Shown here: positions 6,000 to 12,068 of the stretch, in pieces | Layout: each line of letters opens with the position of its first letter | Numbering within the stretch: the stretch's first letter is position 1 | Assembly (NCBI GenBank): GCA_002455215.1 | Contig: DKKK01000043.1 | Span: 46,906-58,973 of the forward strand | Reading direction: 5' to 3' | Length of the DNA stretch: 12,068 nt | Origin: Anaerolineales bacterium UBA6668 | Lineage (GTDB): Bacteria; Chloroflexota; Anaerolineae; Anaerolineales; UBA6668 | Position numbers and translations under genes: made by a program | The notes under the pieces: generated by a model | What the model saw: the letters and a program-made list of their open reading frames with translations, nothing else | What the model was told of the DNA's origin: nothing | The model's database searches: none

Positions 6000-7898
6000 T
6001 CACTTACGGCGGAATTGCTTTTCCAACACATCCACGCTTAAGTGAATCATGGTGGGGCGACCATGCGGGCAACTGCGTGGACTTTCGCACTGCTCCAAAC
6101 TTTGCACCAAAGCGCGTTGCTCTGCCAAGCTCAGCACCTGCCCAGCCTTCACCGCCGCACGCTTGCACACCCGCGCAATCAGGCGGGCTTCCAACCGTCC
6201 GGCAAAGGGTGCTTCATCTTCTTCAAAATCATCCACCACCACCCGCACTGCCTGCTCCGGCGTGATAGGACCCACAATACTCGGCAGTGAGCGCACCAGC
6301 ACCGCATTGCGCCCAAAAACTTCCACTTCCAAACCAATACGGGCAAGCGCATCCCGCTCTCCTTCCAAAGTGGCAAATGCCATTGCCGAAACTTCCACCG
6401 CCACCGGCTGAAGCAACCGCTGGCTGGCAATCTCCGCATGGGCGGCTTGCTCCATAAAAGCTTCATACAGCACCCGCTCGTGGGCGGCATGTTGGTCAAT
6501 CAAGTACAAACCATCGGGTCCTTCTGCCACAATATAAGCCGCCCCCACCTGCCCAATCACCCGCATCAAGGGCACAGCCGTGGGTAGGGGCGTTTGTGTG
6601 GACGGTTCGGCAGTGGGCGTAATCTCGGGCGCAAACTCATCTGCAAAAGTGGGTTGGGAAAAATCGGGCGAGTCGGCACTGGCACTCGGCAAGCTGGGCT
6701 GAACATCCGAGGGGGTGGGGGCTAGGCTTTCGGGTACAAACGGCTCTTCGTCCCAACGGTTCCAGCGTGGCAAAGCCTCGCGCTCCGCGTGAAGCGGCGC
6801 ACCCCAATTGCCCCTTTGCCCAGCATGGGTTGGCAACTCGTCCCCGCTGAACCAACTACCAGCACGTGGGCTTTGCGTATCAAATTCTGCTATGGAAGGG
6901 GCAGAAAGCAGTGCTTGGCGGATTGGGTGGTGCAAAGCACGGAAAATTTGGTCGGGAAAGCGAAAACGCACTTCAGCTTTGGTGGGGTGCGCATTGACAT
7001 CCACCTCGGCGGCGGGCAGTTCAATGCGCAAAACACACAGCGGGAAACGCCCCACCATCAGGTGGGTGTGATAAGCCTGCAAAACGGCGGCACTCAACTT
7101 TTGGTCTTGCACCAACCGCCCATTGACGAAAAAAATCATCTCCCCGCGATTGGCACGCGTCAAAGCCGGGTGCGAGACAAACCCCTGCACTTGGATCGGC
7201 TCTTGCCCCAACGAAGCATCTGCCGAGCGCACCGGCAACATCTGGCGGGCTGACTCCGCCCCCATCACTTCCACCAACACATCGCGCAATTCGCCTGTGC
7301 CATTGGTGTGGAGCAAAGTGCGATTGCCGTGCATAAGCCGGAAGCGCACCTGCGGGTAAGCCATCGCATAGCGGCTGACAATGCGCACAATTTGCCCGCG
7401 CTCGGCAATTTCATTTTTTAAGAACTTTAGGCGGGCCGGCACATTAAAAAACAAGTTCTCAACCGTGATGACGGTGCCCGGTGGCGCACCGATTGCCTTT
7501 TGATAGAGCGTGCGCCCACCTTCCATGCGCATCTGCGTGCCAACTTCTTCGCTCACATGGCGCGTCACCAGCGTGGTCTGGCTCACTGCCGCAATCGAAG
7601 CGAGAGCCTCCCCGCGAAAGCCGAGCGTGTGAATGTTGAACAGGTCATCGGCTGTGGAAAGTTTGCTGGTGGCATGGCGGGCAAATGCCAGTGCCACTTC
7701 GGCGGCGGGAATGCCACTGCCATTATCGGTAATGCGAAGCAGGGTGCGCCCGCCACTTTCTAGGTCAATCTCAATCTGATTGGCTCCAGCATCGAGCGAA
7801 TTTTCCAACAATTCCTTCACCACACTGGCTGGGCGTTCAATCACTTCGCCTGCGGCAATCTGGGAAATTACGGGGTCGGGAAGAAGGCGAATGGGCAT
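6000..7898 (-). CDS. mutL: DNA mismatch repair protein MutL (endonuclease type)
   Basis: MutL is the ATP-driven matchmaker of mismatch repair that links MutS to strand removal. It has 632 residues. The N-terminal GHKL ATPase has E29 and N33 (KELLENSLDAGA), D58 in TDNGSGI, ATSKL (76-80) and GFRGEA (93-98). Residues ~335-440 are a Pro/Ser/Thr-rich, acidic, low-complexity linker. The C-terminal dimerisation domain carries the metal-binding endonuclease signature DQHA-x2-E-x4-E (468-479), plus VCKRAAVKAG (577-586), SCPHGRP (609-615) and a terminal FRRK. It should therefore nick DNA itself, as expected for bacteria without MutH. The start at 7898 gives the standard N-terminus but has no Shine-Dalgarno; the leader is pyrimidine-rich. 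No mutS is adjacent. It lies 114 bp downstream of nadB on the same strand. Confidence 0.96.
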   Translation of the reverse strand: MPIRLLPDPVISQIAAGEVIERPASVVKELLENSLDAGANQIEIDLESGGRTLLRITDNGSGIPAAEVALAFARHATSKLSTADDLFNIHTLGFRGEALASIAAVSQTTLVTRHVSEEVGTQMRMEGGRTLYQKAIGAPPGTVITVENLFFNVPARLKFLKNEIAERGQIVRIVSRYAMAYPQVRFRLMHGNRTLLHTNGTGELRDVLVEVMGAESARQMLPVRSADASLGQEPIQVQGFVSHPALTRANRGEMIFFVNGRLVQDQKLSAAVLQAYHTHLMVGRFPLCVLRIELPAAEVDVNAHPTKAEVRFRFPDQIFRALHHPIRQALLSAPSIAEFDTQSPRAGSWFSGDELPTHAGQRGNWGAPLHAEREALPRWNRWDEEPFVPESLAPTPSDVQPSLPSASADSPDFSQPTFADEFAPEITPTAEPSTQTPLPTAVPLMRVIGQVGAAYIVAEGPDGLYLIDQHAAHERVLYEAFMEQAAHAEIASQRLLQPVAVEVSAMAFATLEGERDALARIGLEVEVFGRNAVLVRSLPSIVGPITPEQAVRVVVDDFEEDEAPFAGRLEARLIARVCKRAAVKAGQVLSLAEQRALVQSLEQCESPRSCPHGRPTMIHLSVDVLEKQFRRK

Positions 7899-7960
7899 GG
7901 TGGGGTAGTGGCTAGTAGTTGGTGGCGGGTGCTATATCCGACATGGGTGAAAGTTACACG

Positions 7961-7978
7961 TTTTTCTCAAGAGAAAAA
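7961..7978. repeat. 18-bp perfect dyad between nadB and mutL
   Basis: TTTTTCTC (7961-7968) and GAGAAAAA (7971-7978) are perfect inverted arms around AA. As RNA it would form a 7-bp AU-rich stem with a 4-nt loop (CUUG on the mutL-sense strand). The stem is AT-rich with no separate U-tract, so it is a weak terminator at best. It could be an operator upstream of mutL. Confidence 0.4.
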
Positions 7979-8012
7979 GCGCCATTCCCACCCGCGCCGA
8001 GTTTCAGCACGT

Positions 8013-9575
8013 TTACTTATCTTCTCGATAGTGACAGCCCTGACTTTTGCGGTTGCGAATGGCAGATTGGGCAATCAATAAGGAAACTTGGGCACTGTTG
8101 CGTAAGCCAATCAATTGGTCGGTCAGGCGCGTTTTGCGATAAAAGTCTTCGATATTTTGCGAAAGGTGGCGCAATTCATTGATTGCCCGCCCTAGCAAGT
8201 AGCGACTACGCACCAAGCCAACATAGTGCCAGTTTAAAGTGCGGATAGTCGTCATGTCACCCTGCATCAGTGCGGGGTCGGTGTCGTAGAGCAAGCCACT
8301 GGTGTCCCAGGCGGGCACTGCCGATTCGGCAATTGGCTTGCGCACGCCACCCTGCTGAATATGGCGAGCGGCGCGGTCTCCCCACACCAACCCCTCCAGC
8401 AAAGATGTACTCGCCAAGCGGTTTGCCCCGTGCAAGCCGGTACAACTCACTTCGCCAATGGCATACAAGTTAGGAATGCTGGTTTGCCCATCTAAGTTCA
8501 CCAACACGCCCCCACAAAAATAGTGTGCGCCAGGTTGCACCGGAATCGGCTGGCGCGTGATGTCAATGCCCAGCTTTAAACAACCGGCATAAATTTGCGG
8601 GAAGCGCTGTTTGAGTTCGGCGGCAGGCATTTTGCTGGCAATATCCAGCAACACATAAGGGTAGCCATTGTGGAGCATCTCCCAATAAATGGCACGCGCC
8701 ACTTCGTCACGCGGAGCCAAATCCTTCCACTCTGGGGCATAACGCGCCATAAACGGTTCGCCCTCCGGGGTGAGCAAAATGCCGCCTTCCCCGCGCACCG
8801 CTTCGCTAATCAGCAATTTATTCACCCCCGGCATGTGCAAGGTAGTGGGGTGAAACTGCACAAACTCCAAGTTGGCAGTCCGAGCACCAGCACGATGTGC
8901 CATTGCCAAGCCATCCCCCCGCGAGCCATTGGGGTTACTGGTGTAGGAATAGATTTGTCCCAAACCGCCGGTGGCTAGGATGGTTTGAGCGGCAAGGATC
9001 GGAGTCACTTCGCCGGTGCGATTATCTAGGACATACGCCCCGTGGCAGGATTGTGCGCCATAAACAGCCATTGGGTCCACCGCATGGTGCGGGAAGGTAA
9101 TGAGATCGACTGCCGTATGGTCAGAAAGCACGGTAATATTTGGCTGTGCCAACACAACTGGCATTAGTGCCTTCATAATTGCCGTGCCGGTTGCATCGCC
9201 CACATGCAAAATGCGGCGGCGCGAGTGAGCGGCTTCCAAGCCAAAGAGCAAGTTGCCTAGCTCATCGTGGTCAAAAGGCACTTGAGCTTGTTCAATCAAC
9301 AACTCCCGCACCACACGCGGACCTTCTTCTGCCAATTGCTCGGCGGCAGGTCGCCAAGTGAGCCCATCCCCCGCGTTGATAATATCATCTATCAACAATT
9401 CGGCAGTGTCTTCTTTACCGCGAGTGACAATGCCACCTTGGGCATAGCTGGAATTGCTTTCCAGCGGGTCAGGGGCACGGGTGATGAGGGTGATGTGGCG
9501 TTCTCGGTCTTGGGAAAGGCGCAAAGCGGCGGCGGCTCCGGCAATTCCGCAACCGATAATTAGCGTGTCGTTCAT
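8013..9575 (-). CDS. nadB: L-aspartate oxidase
   Basis: This FAD enzyme oxidises L-aspartate to iminoaspartate, the first step of de novo NAD synthesis. It has 520 residues from the ATG at 9575. The N-terminal dinucleotide fold begins LIIGCGIAGAAAA (GxGxxG at 8-13), followed by ESNSSYAQGGI (39-49), the family's SN-x-x-YAQGGI motif. The middle holds ILATGGLGQIY, EFVQFHPTTLH, ISEAVRGEGG and PRDEVARAIY, all typical of NadB. Then come QPGAHYFCGGV and LYAIGEVSCTGLHGANRLAS, the FAD and active-site region. The tail QGCHYRED matches the family's end. An in-frame TTG at 9617 would add 14 unconserved residues and lies in the hairpin, so ATG 9575 is preferred. No Shine-Dalgarno is seen. The gene follows nadA by 86 bp on the same strand. 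Confidence 0.96.
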   Translation of the reverse strand: MNDTLIIGCGIAGAAAALRLSQDRERHITLITRAPDPLESNSSYAQGGIVTRGKEDTAELLIDDIINAGDGLTWRPAAEQLAEEGPRVVRELLIEQAQVPFDHDELGNLLFGLEAAHSRRRILHVGDATGTAIMKALMPVVLAQPNITVLSDHTAVDLITFPHHAVDPMAVYGAQSCHGAYVLDNRTGEVTPILAAQTILATGGLGQIYSYTSNPNGSRGDGLAMAHRAGARTANLEFVQFHPTTLHMPGVNKLLISEAVRGEGGILLTPEGEPFMARYAPEWKDLAPRDEVARAIYWEMLHNGYPYVLLDIASKMPAAELKQRFPQIYAGCLKLGIDITRQPIPVQPGAHYFCGGVLVNLDGQTSIPNLYAIGEVSCTGLHGANRLASTSLLEGLVWGDRAARHIQQGGVRKPIAESAVPAWDTSGLLYDTDPALMQGDMTTIRTLNWHYVGLVRSRYLLGRAINELRHLSQNIEDFYRKTRLTDQLIGLRNSAQVSLLIAQSAIRNRKSQGCHYREDK

Positions 9576-9597
9576 AATGGGGAGTAGGGTTGAAAAT

Positions 9598-9636
9598 CCG
9601 TGCAGAACTGAACCCAATGTGAGTGGTTCTGCACGG
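9598..9636 (-). terminator. Strong hairpin between nadA and nadB (possible attenuator)
   Basis: CCGTGCAGAAC (9598-9608) and GTTCTGCACGG (9626-9636) are perfect 11-bp inverted arms, 7 of 11 pairs G-C, around a 17-nt loop that can close further through G-U pairs. On the minus-strand RNA the stem is followed by AUUUUC. This resembles an intrinsic terminator with a short U-tract, lying 26 nt after the nadA stop and 22 nt before the nadB ATG. It may cause partial termination, or mark an RNA-processing or stability site. The structure is certain from sequence; the function is not. Confidence 0.5.
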
Positions 9637-9661
9637 GCGTGAGCGGGTAGGTGAGCTGGGC

Positions 9662-10702
9662 TTATCCGATTTGAATCATGCGTTCGACTGCACGGTACGC
9701 CCTCACCCGAATTTCTTCTGGTACGGTGATTTCATAGCGATTTAGCTGTAGTGCCAGCAAAGTATCTTCCATCGTAATTTGATTCATGTGTGGGCAACGA
9801 ATCATACACAAGCGCAACATTTCTTTTTGTGGCACAGCGGCGGCAATGTTGTCGCCCATGCTACATTCGGTCAATACCAAATAGCGTTGGGCGGGGTTGT
9901 TTTCGACAAACTTAATCATCGCGGTTGTGCTACCGGCAAAATCACTGGCGGCAACCACTTCGGGGCTACATTCCGGGTGGCTGATTACAGCAACATCGGG
10001 AAATTGCGCCCGCACAGTTTCAATATCTTCCACTGTAAATTGCTCATGCACTTCACAGCGTCCGTGCCAACCCACCATTTGAAAATCCACATCGGTGTTG
10101 AAGCTGACATTCACCCCGTTTTTGTTAGGGACAATGATGTGTTTGCCGGTTTCTTTGGCAACATTGCGAGCCAAATATTCGTCTGGCAAAAAGATGACGG
10201 TGTCGCTATTGAGCGAGCGCACCACATGCGCGGCATTTGCGCTGGTGCAACAAATATCTGTTTCGGCTTTGACATCGGCATAGGTGTTGACATACGTCAC
10301 CACCGGAACGCCAGGAAAGCGTGCTTTGAGCATGCGCACATCGGCGGCGGTGATGCTGGAAGCCAAAGAGCAACCCGCTTTAGCGGCGGGCAGGAGCACC
10401 GTTTTGTTGGGATTTAGGATTTTTGCCGTTTCTGCCATAAATTCCACCCCACAAAACACAATAATGTCGGCGGTGGTTCTGGCGGCAACACGGCTTAGGT
10501 AGAGCGAATCGCCCACATAGTCGGGAATCGAATTGAAGAGCGCGGCTTCCATATAGTTATGCCCCAAAATGATGGCATTTTTTTCGCGCTTGAGCTGGTT
10601 AATCTGGTGTGCCAGTTCGGCTTTATAGCGCAATTCGGGTTCGGGCACAATGCCGCTGAGCTTAACACGCATTTGTTCGTAGGTTTGTTCAAAAGTGGTC
10701 AT
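9662..10702 (-). CDS. nadA: Quinolinate synthase (4Fe-4S)
   Basis: NadA condenses iminoaspartate with dihydroxyacetone phosphate to quinolinate using an oxygen-sensitive 4Fe-4S cluster. From the ATG at 10702 it has 346 residues. Three pseudo-repeated domains are recognisable: IILGHNYM and GDSLYLS first, TYVNTYADVKAETDICCTSANA in the middle, and SHPECSPEV with CPHMNQIT late. The probable cluster ligands are C111 (AGCSLA), C216 (GRCEVH) and C303 (RCPHM). The first agrees in position with known NadA proteins, which supports this start. The ATG at 10762 would add 20 unconserved residues (MQKHEIPT...) and is the alternative. Neither start has a Shine-Dalgarno. It lies between nadC and nadB in the same orientation, so all enzymes from aspartate to nicotinate mononucleotide are together. 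Confidence 0.95.
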   Translation of the reverse strand: MTTFEQTYEQMRVKLSGIVPEPELRYKAELAHQINQLKREKNAIILGHNYMEAALFNSIPDYVGDSLYLSRVAARTTADIIVFCGVEFMAETAKILNPNKTVLLPAAKAGCSLASSITAADVRMLKARFPGVPVVTYVNTYADVKAETDICCTSANAAHVVRSLNSDTVIFLPDEYLARNVAKETGKHIIVPNKNGVNVSFNTDVDFQMVGWHGRCEVHEQFTVEDIETVRAQFPDVAVISHPECSPEVVAASDFAGSTTAMIKFVENNPAQRYLVLTECSMGDNIAAAVPQKEMLRLCMIRCPHMNQITMEDTLLALQLNRYEITVPEEIRVRAYRAVERMIQIG

Positions 10703-10836
10703 TGATTTTTGTTTAGAAAGTCTGTTATAGTTGGCACAGGTTGGGATTTCGTGTTTTTGCATAAGGGGAAATGCGCAACTTTCATCCGTGCCAAATACCG
10801 AAGTCGCGCCAGCTTAGTGTAGTAATTACACCAATT
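10703..10836. other. nadC-nadA intergenic region
   Basis: The gap is 134 bp if nadA starts at 10702. Just after the nadC stop, 10814-10834 can form an 8-bp stem (one G-U pair) with loop ATTAC, AT-rich and without a U-tract. One copy of the intergenic motif TATYYGGCACG lies on the minus strand at 10787-10797. A -10-like TATAAC on the minus strand (10724-10729) has only a weak -35, so a separate nadA promoter is possible but poorly supported. Confidence 0.35.
10787..10797 (-). repeat. Intergenic motif TATYYGGCACG, copy 2
   Basis: The minus strand reads TATTTGGCACG, between nadC and nadA, about 85 nt before the preferred nadA start. Confidence 0.35.
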
Positions 10837-11709
10837 CTACTCGATTTCCAGGCTCATGTCAAATACTTTTGGTGAGTGAGTCAATGCACCAGAAGATATA
10901 TATTCGACACCTGTTTCTGCAATTGGGCGCACCGTATCTAGCCGAACATTGCCACTCGCTTCCAATGGAATCTCTGGGTGGAGAATATTGCGCAAATTCA
11001 CACATTCGCGCAAGGTTTCCAAATTCATATTATCCAGCAAAATGCGTGTAACGCCCAAAGGTAGTGCTTCGCGTAGCTGGTCTAAGTGGGTCACTTCTAA
11101 TATGATGGGGACATCGACCCCGTTTTCTGCACGAACCCGTTCCACCGCCAGCGTGATACTGCCCACAGCGGCAATGTGGTTGTCTTTAATCATGGCTTGG
11201 TCATATAACGCCATGCGGTGATTTCGTCCCCCGCCCATCCGAACGGCATATTTATCCAATTCACGGAAGCCGGGCAAGGTTTTTCGGGTATCCAGCATCA
11301 CCGTTTGGGTGCCAACCAGCGCGTTCATAAACTGGCGGGTCATGCTGGCGATACCACTCAGCCTACCGATGAAGTTCAAAGCGGTACGTTCTGCTACTAA
11401 AATAGAAATCCCGGGACCGTCAACTTCTGCCAACACTTGGCGATTTTCCACAATGTCTCCATCCTTCGCAATGGGTGTGAAAGAAATTCGTTCATCTACC
11501 TGGCGAAAGACTTCTGCCATCACAGGCAAACCAGCAATAACTCCATGCTGTTTGGCAATTAGAACGCCATGCAAAATTTGCTCACGGTCTAAAGTTGCCC
11601 AAGCCGTAATATCGCCACGGATCACTGGCGTAGGCAGGCTGTCGGTTGCGGAAAGGTCTTCCAGCAAAGCAAGTTGAATCAGGGTGGAAAGGTTGCGAAA
11701 TTCGGTCAT
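10837..11709 (-). CDS. nadC: Nicotinate-nucleotide pyrophosphorylase (carboxylating)
   Basis: The enzyme, quinolinate phosphoribosyltransferase, joins quinolinate to PRPP with loss of CO2 and pyrophosphate, giving nicotinate mononucleotide. It has 290 residues, normal length. Visible motifs: AERTALNFIGRLSGIA (106-121), LDTRKTLPGFRELDKYAV (139-156), GGGRNHRMALYD (159-170), IKDNHI (174-179), LEV with E205, LLDNM (224-228) and LEASGNV (249-255). Basic residues K143, R162, H164 and K175 form the expected phosphate and carboxylate site. The N-terminal LLEDL...GDIT motif is split by about ten extra residues (19-30) relative to the usual EDL-x-x-GD. The ATG at 11709 gives the expected N-terminus; the leader is pyrimidine-rich with no Shine-Dalgarno. 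It is the first gene of the nadC-nadA-nadB run, downstream of the MITE-like element. Confidence 0.95.
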   Translation of the reverse strand: MTEFRNLSTLIQLALLEDLSATDSLPTPVIRGDITAWATLDREQILHGVLIAKQHGVIAGLPVMAEVFRQVDERISFTPIAKDGDIVENRQVLAEVDGPGISILVAERTALNFIGRLSGIASMTRQFMNALVGTQTVMLDTRKTLPGFRELDKYAVRMGGGRNHRMALYDQAMIKDNHIAAVGSITLAVERVRAENGVDVPIILEVTHLDQLREALPLGVTRILLDNMNLETLRECVNLRNILHPEIPLEASGNVRLDTVRPIAETGVEYISSGALTHSPKVFDMSLEIE

Positions 11710-11785
11710 GGCAGGGAGCTAGGGAATAGGTGATGAGTGGCTAGTTGTCAGGCGTGGAGTAAACGCGAGTCGTATTGATTTCATA

Positions 11786-11994
11786 AAAAAGCGTAACTGC
11801 TCAGGCATAGCCCACAGGTTAATATTTAGATGTTTTTACGAGTGCAACCGCGAATACGAAACCGCGTCTATTCATGTGGGACGATCTAAAAAATCAACGG
11901 TTCGGACCTGTTCTGCTTATATTTTGGGCAACAAACCAAGTTCATTCAGATTTTAGCCAGTCTTATCAAACTAGGCAGAGCAGTTACAAAAAGC
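11786..11994. mobile_element. MITE-like element with terminal inverted repeats and target duplication
   Basis: GTAACTGCTC (11793-11802) is repeated exactly in inverse orientation as GAGCAGTTAC (11978-11987). Similarity continues inward imperfectly: AGGCATAG at the left end, TGCCTAG at the right end read inward. Directly outside both arms is the same 7-bp sequence AAAAAGC (11786-11792 and 11988-11994), as expected for a target-site duplication. The element proper is therefore 195 bp. It encodes no protein of 60 residues or more, so it would be non-autonomous and need a transposase encoded elsewhere. The direct repeat can be read as 10 bp (AAAAAGCGTA) because the left arm begins GTA, so the exact border has a 3-bp ambiguity. 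The parent insertion sequence family cannot be named with confidence. Confidence 0.68.
11819..11847 (-). promoter_or_regulatory. Weak candidate promoter inside the MITE-like element, facing nadC
   Basis: On the minus strand TTGCAC (11842-11847) and TATTAA (11819-11824) are 17 bp apart. They match the consensus at three and four of six positions. A start near 11812 would leave the element and reach nadC after about 100 nt. The match is modest, and other AT-rich stretches upstream (for example TATAAG at 11917-11922) are also possible. Confidence 0.25.
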
Positions 11995-11999
11995 GTATA

Positions 12000-12010
12000 T
12001 ATCCGGCACG
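12000..12010 (+). repeat. Intergenic motif TATYYGGCACG, copy 3
   Basis: The sequence is TATCCGGCACG, just outside the right direct repeat of the MITE-like element. Confidence 0.35.
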
Positions 12011-12054
12011 GGTAGAAACTGCGCTTCTCGGTTTAAGGGAACAGTGCAACTCGA

Positions 12055-12065
12055 TATTCGGCACG
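12055..12065 (+). repeat. Intergenic motif TATYYGGCACG, copy 4
   Basis: The sequence is TATTCGGCACG, same strand as copy 3 and 55 bp from it, at the window edge. Confidence 0.35.
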
Positions 12066-12068
12066 CAT

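Larger units (their letters stand above)
11710..12068. other. Non-coding region upstream of nadC
   Basis: These 359 bases hold no convincing gene on either strand. Bases 11710-11785 are a G-poor (on the nadC strand) leader; 11786-11994 is a MITE-like element with its flanking repeats; 11995-12068 holds two same-strand copies of the motif TATYYGGCACG, 55 bp apart. The last 36 bases are open on the minus strand to a TAA at 12033-12035, which might be the 3' end of a gene beyond the window, but 11 residues cannot be identified. Confidence 0.6.

Noticed and set aside
9576..9617. In-frame TTG start adding 14 residues to NadB
   Set aside because: The added residues precede the FAD-binding beta strand and fall in the hairpin region; NadB proteins start close to the GxGxxG motif, as from the ATG at 9575.
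10770..10800. Sigma-54-like promoter before nadA (TTGGCACG followed by TTGC)
   Set aside because: The GG and GC elements are about 16 bp apart instead of 12, so the match is accidental.
11897..11915. tRNA-like T-arm (GGTTCGGACC) in the element interior
   Set aside because: Flanking bases do not form a five-pair stem, and no acceptor, D or anticodon arms can be assembled around it.
11793..11987. Assigning the MITE ends to the IS66 family because they begin with GTAA
   Set aside because: IS66 ends normally continue differently and make 8-bp duplications; four bases are not enough.
12033..12068. Possible 3' end of a minus-strand gene entering from the right
   Set aside because: Only 11 residues before the stop; other frames are equally open and nothing is recognisable.

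Overview
This 12-kb window is chromosomal housekeeping DNA of a bacterium with a moderate, uneven base composition. Everything except a partial hisS at the left edge lies on the minus strand. There is no CRISPR array, tRNA, rRNA or transposase gene. Taxonomy can only be inferred. A NadA whose second and third cysteine ligands are spaced as in Bacillus-type enzymes, a MutL with the endonuclease motif, and starts mostly without a Shine-Dalgarno sequence argue against Enterobacteria. A Chloroflexota (Anaerolineae)-like or similar lineage is my tentative guess.

Left part (1-3954). The 3' end of hisS (plus strand) meets, tail to tail, a three-gene cell-surface glycan module on the minus strand: a GT-B-like putative glycosyltransferase (2791-3954), a polysaccharide pyruvyl transferase-like protein (1846-2691) and a GT4-type glycosyltransferase (771-1841). 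The centre of this module is clearly AT-richer than its neighbours, which suggests horizontal acquisition. Its first gene is fused to the leuB-pheA operon: its strong Shine-Dalgarno overlaps the pheA stop codon. A good sigma-70-type promoter stands before the pyruvyl transferase gene.

Middle part (3965-7898). mutL is followed, after a spacer with an extended -10 promoter, by leuB and pheA, which abut with no spacer (TAA directly followed by ATG). The catalytic part of PheA looks intact, but the loop of its ACT domain that normally binds phenylalanine is shortened and altered.

Right part (8013-11709). nadC-nadA-nadB, in transcription order, encode the complete aspartate-to-nicotinate-mononucleotide route. 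NadB makes iminoaspartate, NadA condenses it with dihydroxyacetone phosphate to quinolinate, and NadC makes nicotinate mononucleotide. A strong 11-bp hairpin separates nadA from nadB.

The most interesting non-coding object is upstream of nadC (11786-11994). It is a roughly 195-bp element with perfect 10-bp terminal inverted repeats flanked by an exact 7-bp direct repeat, the signature of a small non-autonomous transposable element (MITE). A second intergenic signal is an 11-nt motif, TATYYGGCACG, found four times and only between genes. I see no new defence or biosynthetic system.
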